Source: Desulfarculales bacterium UBA702
GTDB taxonomy: Bacteria; Desulfobacterota; Syntrophobacteria; Syntrophobacterales; Syntrophobacteraceae
DNA length: 64,000 nucleotides
Reading direction: 5' to 3'
Assembly (NCBI GenBank): GCA_002298165.1
Contig: DBMI01000059.1
Location: 57,524-121,523, forward strand
The position numbers and the translations under genes were made by a program. How positions within the stretch are numbered: position 1 is the stretch's first letter; each line of letters starts with the position of its first letter. Positions 26,724-36,000 of this stretch are shown here, in pieces. The notes under the pieces are model-generated. The model saw nothing but the letters and a program-made list of their open reading frames with translations, was not told where the DNA came from and searched no databases.

Positions 26724-28273
26724 TGCAGAGCGGCAAGATCGGTGGTCCGATGGTGTTCGTGATCTTCGGGGGACATGGCGATCTCACTTGGCGAAAGTTG
26801 GTCCCCGCCCTTTACAGTCTTTTTCTGGACGATTGGTTACCGGATAGGTTCGAAATCCTGGGGATCGGTCGGAAGCAGCTTTCGGACGAGTCCTACCGCG
26901 AACGACTCCGGGACGGTGTTGACAAGTTCTCTCCCGGTAAGGCGGACCCAAATAAGTGGACGGAATTCTCGTCGCACATAAATTTCCGGACGGCCGATCT
27001 GGAAGATAAGCAGGCATTCGCGGGCATTGCGGAAGAGCTTGGGACCTATGATGAGAAGTGGGGCACGAAAGCGACCAGGATATATTATTTGGCTCTGCCG
27101 CCCCAGATGATCAAACCCGTGGCCGAAGGCCTGGCAGCCGCAAAATTGAACCTGGACCGGGAGTATGCCCGGATAGTCGTAGAGAAACCTTTTGGGCATG
27201 ACCTGAATTCCGCCCGAGAGTTAAATGTTCTCCTTTCCAATTACTTTCAGGAATCGCAAATTTTCCGGATAGATCACTATCTCGGGAAAGAGACCGTTCA
27301 GAACATCATTGCCTTCAGGTTCGGAAATACGCTCTTCGAACCGATCTGGAACCGCCGATATATCGATCATGTCCAAATTACCGTGGCCGAGAAAGATGGG
27401 GTCGGACATCGGAGTGGCTATTACGAACACGCCGGAGCCCTCAGGGACATGGTTCAGAATCATCTTTTGCAAATCTTATGTCTCATTGCAATGGAGGCTC
27501 CCGTCTCCGTTAACAGTGATGAAATTCGTCAGAAGAAAGTGGACGTGCTCCGCGCCATCCGGACCATTCTTCCGGAGCAGGTACATCAGAGCGCCGTTCG
27601 CGGTCAGTATGGGCCGGGATGGATAGAAGGAGAGCGCGTTCGCGGATATCGCGCCGAGGAGGGTGTTGCTCCGGATTCGCCCACTGAGACGTTCGCCGCA
27701 GTAAAGTTTTATGTGGACAACTGGCGGTGGCAGGATGTCCCTTTTTACCTGCGCACAGGAAAAAGGATGCCTTCCACAGTGTCGGAGGTTGCGATCCAGT
27801 TTCGCCCTGTGCCGCACCAGACTTTTCCTGCATCGGCGCTTCTCGATAACAGGCCGAACCGCCTGCTGATCGCTATTCAGCCCGAGGAAGGGATCCTGCT
27901 GCGATTTGAGGTAAAACACCCGGGGCAGCACATGGCCCTTGCCCCCGTTATGATGCAGTTTTACTATCGCGAGGCCTTCAAGGTTCGATCGCCCGAAGCA
28001 TATGAGACATTGCTGCTGGACATCATGAGAGGGGATTCTACACTGTTCATGCGCGCCGATCAAACCGAGGCCGCATGGGCTGTAATCGAGCCGATTCTGG
28101 ATATGTGGCAGTCGGTCGGACCTACTGATTTCCCCAATTACGAGGCCGGAACCTGGGGGCCGGAACAGGCCGATGTTCTCATTGCACAGGACGGTCGCAG
28201 TTGGATCATGCCTACCCTCCTGCAGTGCCAGGAGGACCTTGCGAAATGCCGCTTGGCAAGGGAGCAGTCATAG
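26723..28273 (+). CDS. zwf: Glucose-6-phosphate 1-dehydrogenase
   Basis: Zwf starts the oxidative pentose phosphate branch, giving 6-phosphogluconolactone and NADPH. ATG at 26723 overlaps the gnd stop and has AAGGAGG upstream; the earlier ATG at 26696 lies inside gnd. The 516-residue product has FGGHGDLTWRKLVPALYSL, a variant of the usual GASGDLAxRKLxPA coenzyme motif, and RIDHYLGKETVQNI near 182-195 with the catalytic His. The replacement of Ala-Ser by Gly-His in the nucleotide loop is uncommon and could affect the NADP/NAD choice. It is inside a coupled gnd-zwf-pgl unit. Confidence 0.95.
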   Translation: MQSGKIGGPMVFVIFGGHGDLTWRKLVPALYSLFLDDWLPDRFEILGIGRKQLSDESYRERLRDGVDKFSPGKADPNKWTEFSSHINFRTADLEDKQAFAGIAEELGTYDEKWGTKATRIYYLALPPQMIKPVAEGLAAAKLNLDREYARIVVEKPFGHDLNSARELNVLLSNYFQESQIFRIDHYLGKETVQNIIAFRFGNTLFEPIWNRRYIDHVQITVAEKDGVGHRSGYYEHAGALRDMVQNHLLQILCLIAMEAPVSVNSDEIRQKKVDVLRAIRTILPEQVHQSAVRGQYGPGWIEGERVRGYRAEEGVAPDSPTETFAAVKFYVDNWRWQDVPFYLRTGKRMPSTVSEVAIQFRPVPHQTFPASALLDNRPNRLLIAIQPEEGILLRFEVKHPGQHMALAPVMMQFYYREAFKVRSPEAYETLLLDIMRGDSTLFMRADQTEAAWAVIEPILDMWQSVGPTDFPNYEAGTWGPEQADVLIAQDGRSWIMPTLLQCQEDLAKCRLAREQS

Positions 28274-28992
28274 AGGTTTGCACTTACGCCGATTATGAGG
28301 ACCTGAGCCGGGCCGCGGCGGATCTTTTCGAGCGGCTTGCAGATAAGGCTATAAGAGATCGGGGGCGGTTCGATGTTGTACTTTCAGGGGGACACACTCC
28401 TATTCGGACATATGAACTCCTGGCTGGCCGGAATCGACTCGATTGGGGCCGCGTGCACGTCTTTTGGAGCGATGAACGGTGCGTGCCCCCGGAAGATCCT
28501 CGGAGCAATGCCGGGATAGCTCGCAAGAAATTCCTCGACCATGTCCCCATACCTCCTTCCCAAATACATCCAATCGACTGCGCAACTTCACCGGTGGAGG
28601 GCTCACGGCGCTACGAAGCCCTGCTTCGCTCGCTCTTTGGCAGAGACTCACACACCTTTGATCTGGTTTTTTTGGGGCTTGGCGCAGACGGGCACACGGC
28701 CTCTCTTTTCCCGGGAACGCAAGCGGTTCGGGAGACGGATCGATGGATTTCTGAAATCTATAAAGAAGACGAGGGAATCTACAGAGTTTCTTTGACGGCT
28801 CCAGTCATCAATCGCTCATCTGTTGTGGCATTCATGGTTTCAGGCGCCTCCAAGGCAGAAATGCTCAGGCATATCCTGACAGGACAGCCCGGATCCGAGA
28901 AACTTCCCGCCCGGTTGATAGATCCGAACTCTTACGGAGGAAAGCTCTTCTGGTTGGTGGACAAAGATGCGGCCATTCTGCTGGAAAGCTGA
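28246..28992 (+). CDS. pgl: 6-phosphogluconolactonase
   Basis: Pgl hydrolyses 6-phosphogluconolactone, completing the zwf-pgl-gnd branch. The 248-residue product from ATG 28246 overlaps the end of zwf by 28 bases; AGGAGG lies about 10 bases before it. It belongs to the glucosamine-6-phosphate isomerase-like fold, with VVLSGGHTPIRTYELL, FWSDERCVPPEDPRSN, LVFLGLGADGHTASLFPG and the later HILTGQPGSEKLPA. These are the characteristic substrate-binding loops. It ends the plus-strand operon and meets the GH65 gene tail to tail at 28999. Confidence 0.93.
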   Translation: MPLGKGAVIEVCTYADYEDLSRAAADLFERLADKAIRDRGRFDVVLSGGHTPIRTYELLAGRNRLDWGRVHVFWSDERCVPPEDPRSNAGIARKKFLDHVPIPPSQIHPIDCATSPVEGSRRYEALLRSLFGRDSHTFDLVFLGLGADGHTASLFPGTQAVRETDRWISEIYKEDEGIYRVSLTAPVINRSSVVAFMVSGASKAEMLRHILTGQPGSEKLPARLIDPNSYGGKLFWLVDKDAAILLES

Positions 28993-28998
28993 ATCAAA

Positions 28999-31362
28999 TC
29001 ATCCAGGGACACCACCGGGCGATCTTCGCCGCGGCTCACGGCCGGGAGGTTGCGATGGTGGTTCGCGTTGCGGCAACGGTGGAATCGGCCGTTCAATGGA
29101 TTCTGAATCACTCAATACCAAATTCTCGCCATGGTGAACGATCTTCAGAGTACCGGTTCCCGATTTCAGCCGGTATTTGGCTGTGTCTCCTCCCACTTCC
29201 ACATGAAGGCAGAATTTTCGGCGAACTATGGAAAAAGACATTGATGTGAGCCCATCCGGGAGCCGGGGCGCAAATGACAGGACCCCGGCGTGGTCGCGCA
29301 TGCCGCCGAAGCCGTTCACCAGGGCGATCCACGTCCCGGCGAGCGAGGCAATGTGCAGACCGTCTCGTGCATTGTGCTCGAGGTCCCGAAGATCCATGAG
29401 AGCGGCTTCGGCGACATAATCCAATGCCAGGCGAAGGTGCCCGACCTCGGCTGCAAGCACCGCCTGAGTGCACGCTGAAAGCGATGAATCGCGCACCGTG
29501 ATCCGCTCGTAATATCCGTAGTTTCGCGCCTTTTGATCACTGGTAAATTTGTCCGAGCAAAGCTGCATGGCAAAAACGAGGTCAGGCTGTTTGACTACCT
29601 GCTTCCGGTAAAGATCAAAGTAGGGGAAATGGAGCATCAGTGGATACTGGTCGGGCGAAGTCTTTTTAAAATCCCACATCTCGTGGTCAGTAAAGCTTTC
29701 AGCCTGGGGATGAACCTGCAATCGTTCATCATAGGGGATGAATATCCGATCCGCGGCAGCGCGCCAGTCTGCAATCTCCTGCGGAGTGACACCCAATTCC
29801 ATTGCCTTGTCCTGATTGTGCTCGCAAAAACTCGCAGCGCCCAGGAGGTTTCGTGCGGCCATAAGATTGGTATAGACGTTGTTATCGGCGATAGCGCTGT
29901 ACTCGTCGGGTCCTGTCACACCGTCTATGCGAAATCGGCTCTGCAGATCATAATGGCCCAGGGATCGCCAGAGTCGTGCGGTGTGAACTAGTAAATCGAC
30001 GAAATCGCGCTCGAACGTTTTTTCGCCGGTTGCTTCCACATATCGGATAGTCGCATCGGCTATATCCGCATTTACATGAAAGGCAGCAGTTCCCGCGGGC
30101 CAATAGCCTGAGCATTCCTCGCCATGAATGGTTCGCCATGGAAAAGCGGCACCCGAAAGACCCAGCTCATGCGCGCGCTGCAACGCCTGGGGCAGGGTGG
30201 AATGACGCCAGCGAAGCGCATCCGCGGCAGCCTCCGGAAGGGTGTAAGTCAGGACAGGCATTATGAACATTTCTTCATCCCAGAACGTATGGCCGTCGTA
30301 GCCGGTCCCGGTCAGCCCCTTTGCCGGGATGGCGCGCCGCTCGGCGCGCGCGCCTGCCTGGAGCACATGAAAAAGCGCGAACCGCACCGCCTGCTGCAGC
30401 TCTGAATCACCGCTGAGTTCAACATCGGCGTGGTCCCAAAAGCTGTCGAGATATTTCCGCTGTTCCGCTAAAAGTCCTTCCAGCCCGGATTTACGGGCCG
30501 CAGCCAGGGCAGCGGCAACCTGATCGCGCAGCGCCGGTAGAGTCCGTTCGAGAGACCATCCGTAAGCAACGAGCTTAAACAGGCTCAGCCGCTGTCCGGG
30601 TTCGAGCACATCTGTAATGACGATGCGAGCCGAGTTGGGCGAAGCCTCATTCTCTACCTGCATTCCAGACGTGCCGCTAATCTTGTGGTCCATGGCAGCA
30701 GCCATTCGTAATCCGCTTAGTCGAGTCCGATGGATCAGTACCGCCCATCTATCGCGTGATCGGTGCTCCTCTGACTCCAGAGGCGATTCGATCGCAGCGG
30801 CAACGCGCGGGTCCTCTCCACTGATTGGCAGTTGCTCATTGGCTACAAGCTCCGACTGGATGACGATGTTTGCAGGCCCGTCAAGTGTCTCCAGTTCGTA
30901 ATTGATCCCGAAGATCGCCCGATGTGTCAATGAGACAAACCTAGTTGAGGTCACACGCACTGTGCGGCCGGCGGGAGAAGTCCATTCGACCGTTCGCCTC
31001 AGTGTGCCGGCCCGGAAATCGAGTACTCGGTCGTGGGATCGGAGTTCACCGTATCGCACATCGAAAGGTTCATCATCAACGAGCAGTCGTATCAGCTTCC
31101 CATTTGTGACATTAACGAGCGTCTGGCTGGATTCGGGTGACCCGTACTGGGATTCGGCATACGGCAGAGGACGCAGCTCATAGAAGCCGTTCAGGTAAGT
31201 GCCGGGCAAACCGTGAGGTTCACCCTCATCGAGGTTTCCCCGAATGCCTATGTGGCCGTTTGAAAGCGCGAAAAGGGATTCGCTTTGAGCAAGCAGGTCG
31301 AGGCGCAATTCAGCCTCGTGAAGTGACCAGGGCTCGACTATAAACGATTGATGCTGAATCAC
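28999..31362 (-). CDS. GH65 family disaccharide phosphorylase or hydrolase
   Basis: The 787-residue protein has the GH65 layout: an N-terminal beta-sandwich (about 1-260), a linker, an (alpha/alpha)6 catalytic barrel (about 320-690) and a small C-terminal sheet. GTGYDGHTFWDEEMFIMPVL and RIDGVTGPDEYSAIADN are diagnostic; Glu487 in the second is the general acid. The family includes maltose, trehalose and kojibiose phosphorylases, which release beta-glucose 1-phosphate, and a few hydrolases. One base separates it from the beta-phosphoglucomutase gene upstream, which favours a phosphorylase. The exact disaccharide cannot be read from the sequence. Confidence 0.9.
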   Translation of the reverse strand: MIQHQSFIVEPWSLHEAELRLDLLAQSESLFALSNGHIGIRGNLDEGEPHGLPGTYLNGFYELRPLPYAESQYGSPESSQTLVNVTNGKLIRLLVDDEPFDVRYGELRSHDRVLDFRAGTLRRTVEWTSPAGRTVRVTSTRFVSLTHRAIFGINYELETLDGPANIVIQSELVANEQLPISGEDPRVAAAIESPLESEEHRSRDRWAVLIHRTRLSGLRMAAAMDHKISGTSGMQVENEASPNSARIVITDVLEPGQRLSLFKLVAYGWSLERTLPALRDQVAAALAAARKSGLEGLLAEQRKYLDSFWDHADVELSGDSELQQAVRFALFHVLQAGARAERRAIPAKGLTGTGYDGHTFWDEEMFIMPVLTYTLPEAAADALRWRHSTLPQALQRAHELGLSGAAFPWRTIHGEECSGYWPAGTAAFHVNADIADATIRYVEATGEKTFERDFVDLLVHTARLWRSLGHYDLQSRFRIDGVTGPDEYSAIADNNVYTNLMAARNLLGAASFCEHNQDKAMELGVTPQEIADWRAAADRIFIPYDERLQVHPQAESFTDHEMWDFKKTSPDQYPLMLHFPYFDLYRKQVVKQPDLVFAMQLCSDKFTSDQKARNYGYYERITVRDSSLSACTQAVLAAEVGHLRLALDYVAEAALMDLRDLEHNARDGLHIASLAGTWIALVNGFGGMRDHAGVLSFAPRLPDGLTSMSFSIVRRKFCLHVEVGGDTAKYRLKSGTGTLKIVHHGENLVLSDSESIERPIPPLPQREPPSQPPGREPRRRSPGGVPG

Positions 31363-31363
31363 C

Positions 31364-32119
31364 TCAGTCTCCTTGCAGCAGGTCGCTAAGATCTGCTACC
31401 ACGACATCGGCCCCGTGGCGGCAAAGCTCATCGGCTTGACCAACACGATCTACGCCTACTACATAGCCGAAATGGCCCGCGCGACCTGCGGCTACTCCTG
31501 CAAGCGCATCCTCGAACACCGCTGCCTGATCGGGATCAACGCCAAGGTCCCGGGCTGCCGCAAGATAGGTATCCGGTGCGGGTTTGCCCAACAGGTGCCG
31601 CTCAGCGGCAATCACACCGTCAATACGCGTGTCGAAAAATTCAGAGATGCCGGCCGAAATGAGCACCTGCTGACAATTCTCACTCGATGAAACCACTGCG
31701 GTGAGCAGACCGCCTTTCCTGACCGCCCGAAGATATTGCACCGAGCCGGGGTAGGCTTTCACACCCTGCTCACGCATCAGTTCGAGAACTATGTCATTCT
31801 TGCGCCTGCTGAGCCCGTGGATTGTTTCCGCGGCTGGCGGATCATCCGGGCTTCCCTCGGGCAGCTTGATACCACGGGAATCGAGAAAGGAGCGGGTTCC
31901 ATCCTCTCGTGGCTTGCCGTCAACATATTCGTCGTAGTCCCGAGCAATGTCGAAGGGCACGAATGGCTTGCCGCTCGACCTGGCACGGGAGGACAGATAT
32001 TCATCGAACATTTTTTTCCAGGCTTTGGCGTGGAGTTCTGCCGTCTCTGTTAGCACGCCATCGAGATCGAAGAGACAGGCACGAATGCCGGCGGGTAATC
32101 CCAGACCTGTCTTACTCAT
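31364..32119 (-). CDS. pgmB: Beta-phosphoglucomutase-family HAD protein
   Basis: The 251-residue HAD protein opens with [25 protein letters not shown], the DxD motif and helical cap start of beta-phosphoglucomutase. [10 protein letters not shown] is motif [23 protein letters not shown] supplies the Lys, and [17 protein letters not shown] is motif IV. In the cap, KNDIVLELM contributes to substrate recognition. It converts beta-glucose 1-phosphate to glucose 6-phosphate. Together with the adjoining GH65 gene it forms a disaccharide phosphorolysis pair feeding pgi and zwf. It lies one base upstream of GH65. Confidence 0.9.
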   Translation of the reverse strand: MSKTGLGLPAGIRACLFDLDGVLTETAELHAKAWKKMFDEYLSSRARSSGKPFVPFDIARDYDEYVDGKPREDGTRSFLDSRGIKLPEGSPDDPPAAETIHGLSRRKNDIVLELMREQGVKAYPGSVQYLRAVRKGGLLTAVVSSSENCQQVLISAGISEFFDTRIDGVIAAERHLLGKPAPDTYLAAARDLGVDPDQAAVFEDALAGVAAGRAGHFGYVVGVDRVGQADELCRHGADVVVADLSDLLQGD

Positions 32120-33034
32120 AATCAGACCTCCGCAGCAGATTGAAGATTAAGCGTCTGTTTGGAACTTATCTATAAGGATCCGCCAAATTCCGTGCCACAA
32201 GACGTTTCAAATTTACTGCCGGGTTGAATTGGGTTTGCGCCTGATGCATTGCTCAGGAATTACGGGCGCTCTGAGCTTTTTTCACGACTCAGAGTAAATA
32301 AACAGTGGCTACAACTGCTTACCTTATTTTCATGCAAGTCCAATCCATTAAAATTAGACAGGGCTTCGGGCCGGCGCCAGGATGCGGAGGTAGTAAATGC
32401 AATCCAATCGTACGGCCCGGGACTAGGATAATAACGGATGTCCAGAGGGGGACTCCCGAGATCAAAAGATTGAGGCTCGACTATTGTGGTGTAACCTGAG
32501 CAATTCGGACGGTCACATCACCGCTCTGGCCTCGGATGGAACAAGGTTCGGAGTTCGCGCCCGGGTCTATCCCGAGAAGTTTGTCAAGTGAGGATTTTCG
32601 GGGTTAGCGATTCCACGAGAGATATTTTTGATTAGAGCCAATGAAGGGGCCAGGCCGGCTTTTTCGAGGATGACATTAAGCAGGGAGAATCCCTTTGAAA
32701 AAGGGCATCGAGATTCTGCCGGAGATTTCGATAGGGTCTTAGCGTGCGTCACCCCGATTTAAAAATTGCAAAGCTGCCCGCCGTACTCCCTCCCAAATGA
32801 TCAACGTCAGAATTTGAAATTTACTTAGAAGCAAAAATAAAGCGGAAATGGGGATGAGAAATAATGACGCACTGCAGGTCCGTTCCTTAATGGCATCGGA
32901 TGATATATTAGGTTGTTACGGGCTCAAGGCTCTGGCAAGCCCATGTTGAATTTCCTGCGATTTCTGCTAACAATAAATTCAGAATCACCAATTTAAGTAA
33001 TAACGATACAACAACAGAGTGGAGCTACTCAACT
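32120..33034. other. Long non-coding flank left of the Avs-like gene
   Basis: No supported gene lies in these 915 bases. A 55-codon open stretch at 32427-32591 ends in SDGTRFGVRARVYPEKFVK but has no start codon other than a possible TTG, so it is at best a fragment. A unit similar to one right of the next gene is at 32757-32790. The last 80 bases before ATG 33035 are AT-rich and probably hold the promoter of the large gene. Confidence 0.5.
32757..32790. repeat. Left copy of an ATTTAAAAATTG/CCGCC unit
   Basis: ATTTAAAAATTG is followed after a short divergent stretch by CCCGCCGTACTCCC. A similarly spaced unit, with CCGCCGCACTCCC, lies at 38232-38263, in the same orientation. The two units enclose the 1652-residue gene. 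Confidence 0.55.
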
Positions 33035-36000
33035 ATGTCAGATTCTGGTTCAGGCGGAGGGGCGGCTACTGCCGGAGGAATGGAATTTCAGCACCGAGTG
33101 GCGGCTTGGTTGGCTGTTGCAATTCTTGCCGAAAAAGGGACTGCCCTCCTTTGGGATCTCGGTAGTGCTACATTCTTGGAAGCGCTCCGTTGTGAAAGCG
33201 GAATGAGCGTTGACGATATTCTGGTGCGCAGCTCCCAGAGTGGCTTGCTTTTCTTGAACGCCAAACGCAATCTCAGTCTTTCCCGAAGACCCGATTCGGA
33301 ATTTGCCTCCGCTGTTGGTCAATTCGTTAAGCAATTTTTGGCCGGGAAAAACAAAACCAGCCAAATACCCGGCTTTGACCGGCCCCTGGAACAAGGAAGG
33401 GATCGCCTCATCCTGGCCGTCGGTCCTGGGTCATCCGCCCCTGTCAAAACCCATCTTCGCAATATTCTAGATCGATTGAGACGCCCCGCTCCTGGTGTGA
33501 CGCTTAGCACCGCTCATAATAATGAAGATGAGAAAAATGCTCTTGAAACAATTATCGAGTTGATACGGACCGCCTGGCAGGGATCGACCGGCAATCTCCC
33601 GACCGACGAGGAAATCCTGGAATTACTTCGACTGCTCTATGTTCAAGAATTCGCCGTTGAGGCAGGCGGAGCTCAAGAGCTGCAGGCCAGGACCCTGCTT
33701 CGAACCGTTATTCTTCAGGACCCCGATCAAGCGGATGCAGCCTGGACGCATTTAATCAATGAATGCTCGCGGATGGCCACCAACCGATCCGGGGCTGATC
33801 GATCCGCCTTTCAGCGCATTTTGAATGAAGCCCAATTTCCCCAGAAAGCGACTTTTAGCTATCAGCCGGATATTGAACTGTTACAGCAGCATTCCCGACA
33901 GACTCTTGCGAACCTGAAACCCTACTCTGAGATCACTGTTCAGAATAAGACGATCAAAATAATTCGTGATTGTCGAAGTGCTTTCTCCAACGCGGCTTTA
34001 GACAGATCCGTGTTGGTCGTCGGAGAACCGGGTGCCGGAAAGTCCGGCGCAATGCATGATTTTGTCCAATCCCTGGAAGATAGCCAAGGTCAGTTCATTT
34101 TTTTGGCCGTTGACCGTTTGGCCTCGGAAAGTCTGGGTGAATTGCGGCAGGAACTGGGCCTTCAACATGAGCTGTTTGATATTATCGACCACTGGCCGAC
34201 GACTGCTCCGGTCTTCTTGGTCATTGATGCTCTGGATGCCGCCCGAGCCGAGCCCAAGATGCGACTCTATAGGGACATTATAAGGAGGGTCATGGCCCGA
34301 AACGCCAACTGGCGGGTAGTCGCATCTATAAGGAAATTTGATTTACGCAATAGCAAGGAGCTTCAGCAGCTTTTCAGTGGAAACCCTGTGGACGGTTTTT
34401 CCGATCCAGAATTCCCCCGTATCACCCATTTAAATGTTCGCCAATTATCAGATGATGAACTCGGACAAATTGCTGCCCAGTCCACTGAACTGCATCAACT
34501 CGTTCAATCAGCTTCTCTGGAACTCATCAAAATTATCCGGACCGTGTTCAACCTGAAATTGTTGGCAGAACTTCTGGATTCCGGTGCAACAGCTTCTGAG
34601 CTCACGCCTATCAGAACGCAGATCGAGCTCTTGGAAAAATACTGGGCCTATCGAGTGACCGGAGAAGACGGCAACGAGTTTGCCCGAGAGGGATTGCTGA
34701 CGGAAATTGCCCAGAAAATGGTCGAGACACGAACGCTGAGAGTCACAGTCCGTCAATTATCCGCGCCGGTTGATTCCCGGTCGCTTAATGAGCTACTACG
34801 AAATCATGTCCTCATCCAATGGCAATCAGCCTCGGCAGTCACTCCCGACAGAAACCGGGTGGTTTTTGCCCATAACATTCTGTTCGACTATGCCGTGGCG
34901 CGTCTTCTCCTAAGCGATGAGTCGGAGAGGCTGCTCGATTACCTCGCGAGTGATCCCGACTTGTTCCTGATGATCCGTCCCAGCATTTCTCTGCACCTCC
35001 AGCATTTATGGATCAATGAGCCCGTCCACCATGACACTTTTTGGCGCGAGACTTTGCTTCTTTCTCAGGACCCAAGAATTCCTGAAATCGGCAAACTCAT
35101 TGCTCCTTCAGTCGTTGCTGATTTGGCCGCCAGTCCAAACGATTTTCAGCAGCTATTGGGAGCGCTTTCTGGTGCTGATGCCGATCAGCGACCATCAGCT
35201 GAAAAGACCTTCACCCATATCGTTGGTTCGATTGTCTCCCGACCGAATAAAGAACTCTTGGCTGGATCAGAAGCCGGGCCTTGGTCCGATTTGACTGAGA
35301 ATGTAAGTCGAGAGCTCAATAATACCAATGTTTTGCCCTTAACCAGCTTAATTCAAGCAGCCTGTGAACACTTCGCTGATTTTACGACGGAACAGCAAGA
35401 TAAATTCGGTTTAGCCGGGCGTCGTGTCTTGGAGTTTGCCTGGAATCAACCGCTCCCCCATGAATGGCTGGTCATTCATGGGATCAAAGCTGTCGCGCGC
35501 ACTTTTGCGAGCGACTCTTCCGCGTCCGCTACTTTGTTGAGACGAGCCATAGAGCCCGAACATTTAGCCCAATACGGATATCGTGAACTTTCCTGGATCG
35601 GCCGGGAGATCATAAATATTCTGCCGCATGACCCGCAACTTGTCGCAGATATCTACGCGGCGGCGTTTTCTTTTCAAGAGAGCTCCCAGGAAACGACCGC
35701 CATGGGCAACAGCCGGATTCTTTCCATGACGTCAAACCGGCGGCAAGACTACAGTATGGGGTTATATCAATTATCAGAAGTATTCCCCCAGTTTCTCAGT
35801 CAGGCCCCGGCTCAGGCTTTAGAAGCTCTGATCACTGCAGTGGAATTTTATGCACAAAATGAACGTGCGGTTGGTAACCAGTCCATCGAATCGTTTAATT
35901 TTGATGGCCAGGAAGCGCACGTACAAATCGATCACAGTTCAATATGGGACAGCGGTGATACTCATCGTCATGACGAGCAATTAAAAATGCTGGATGCCTT

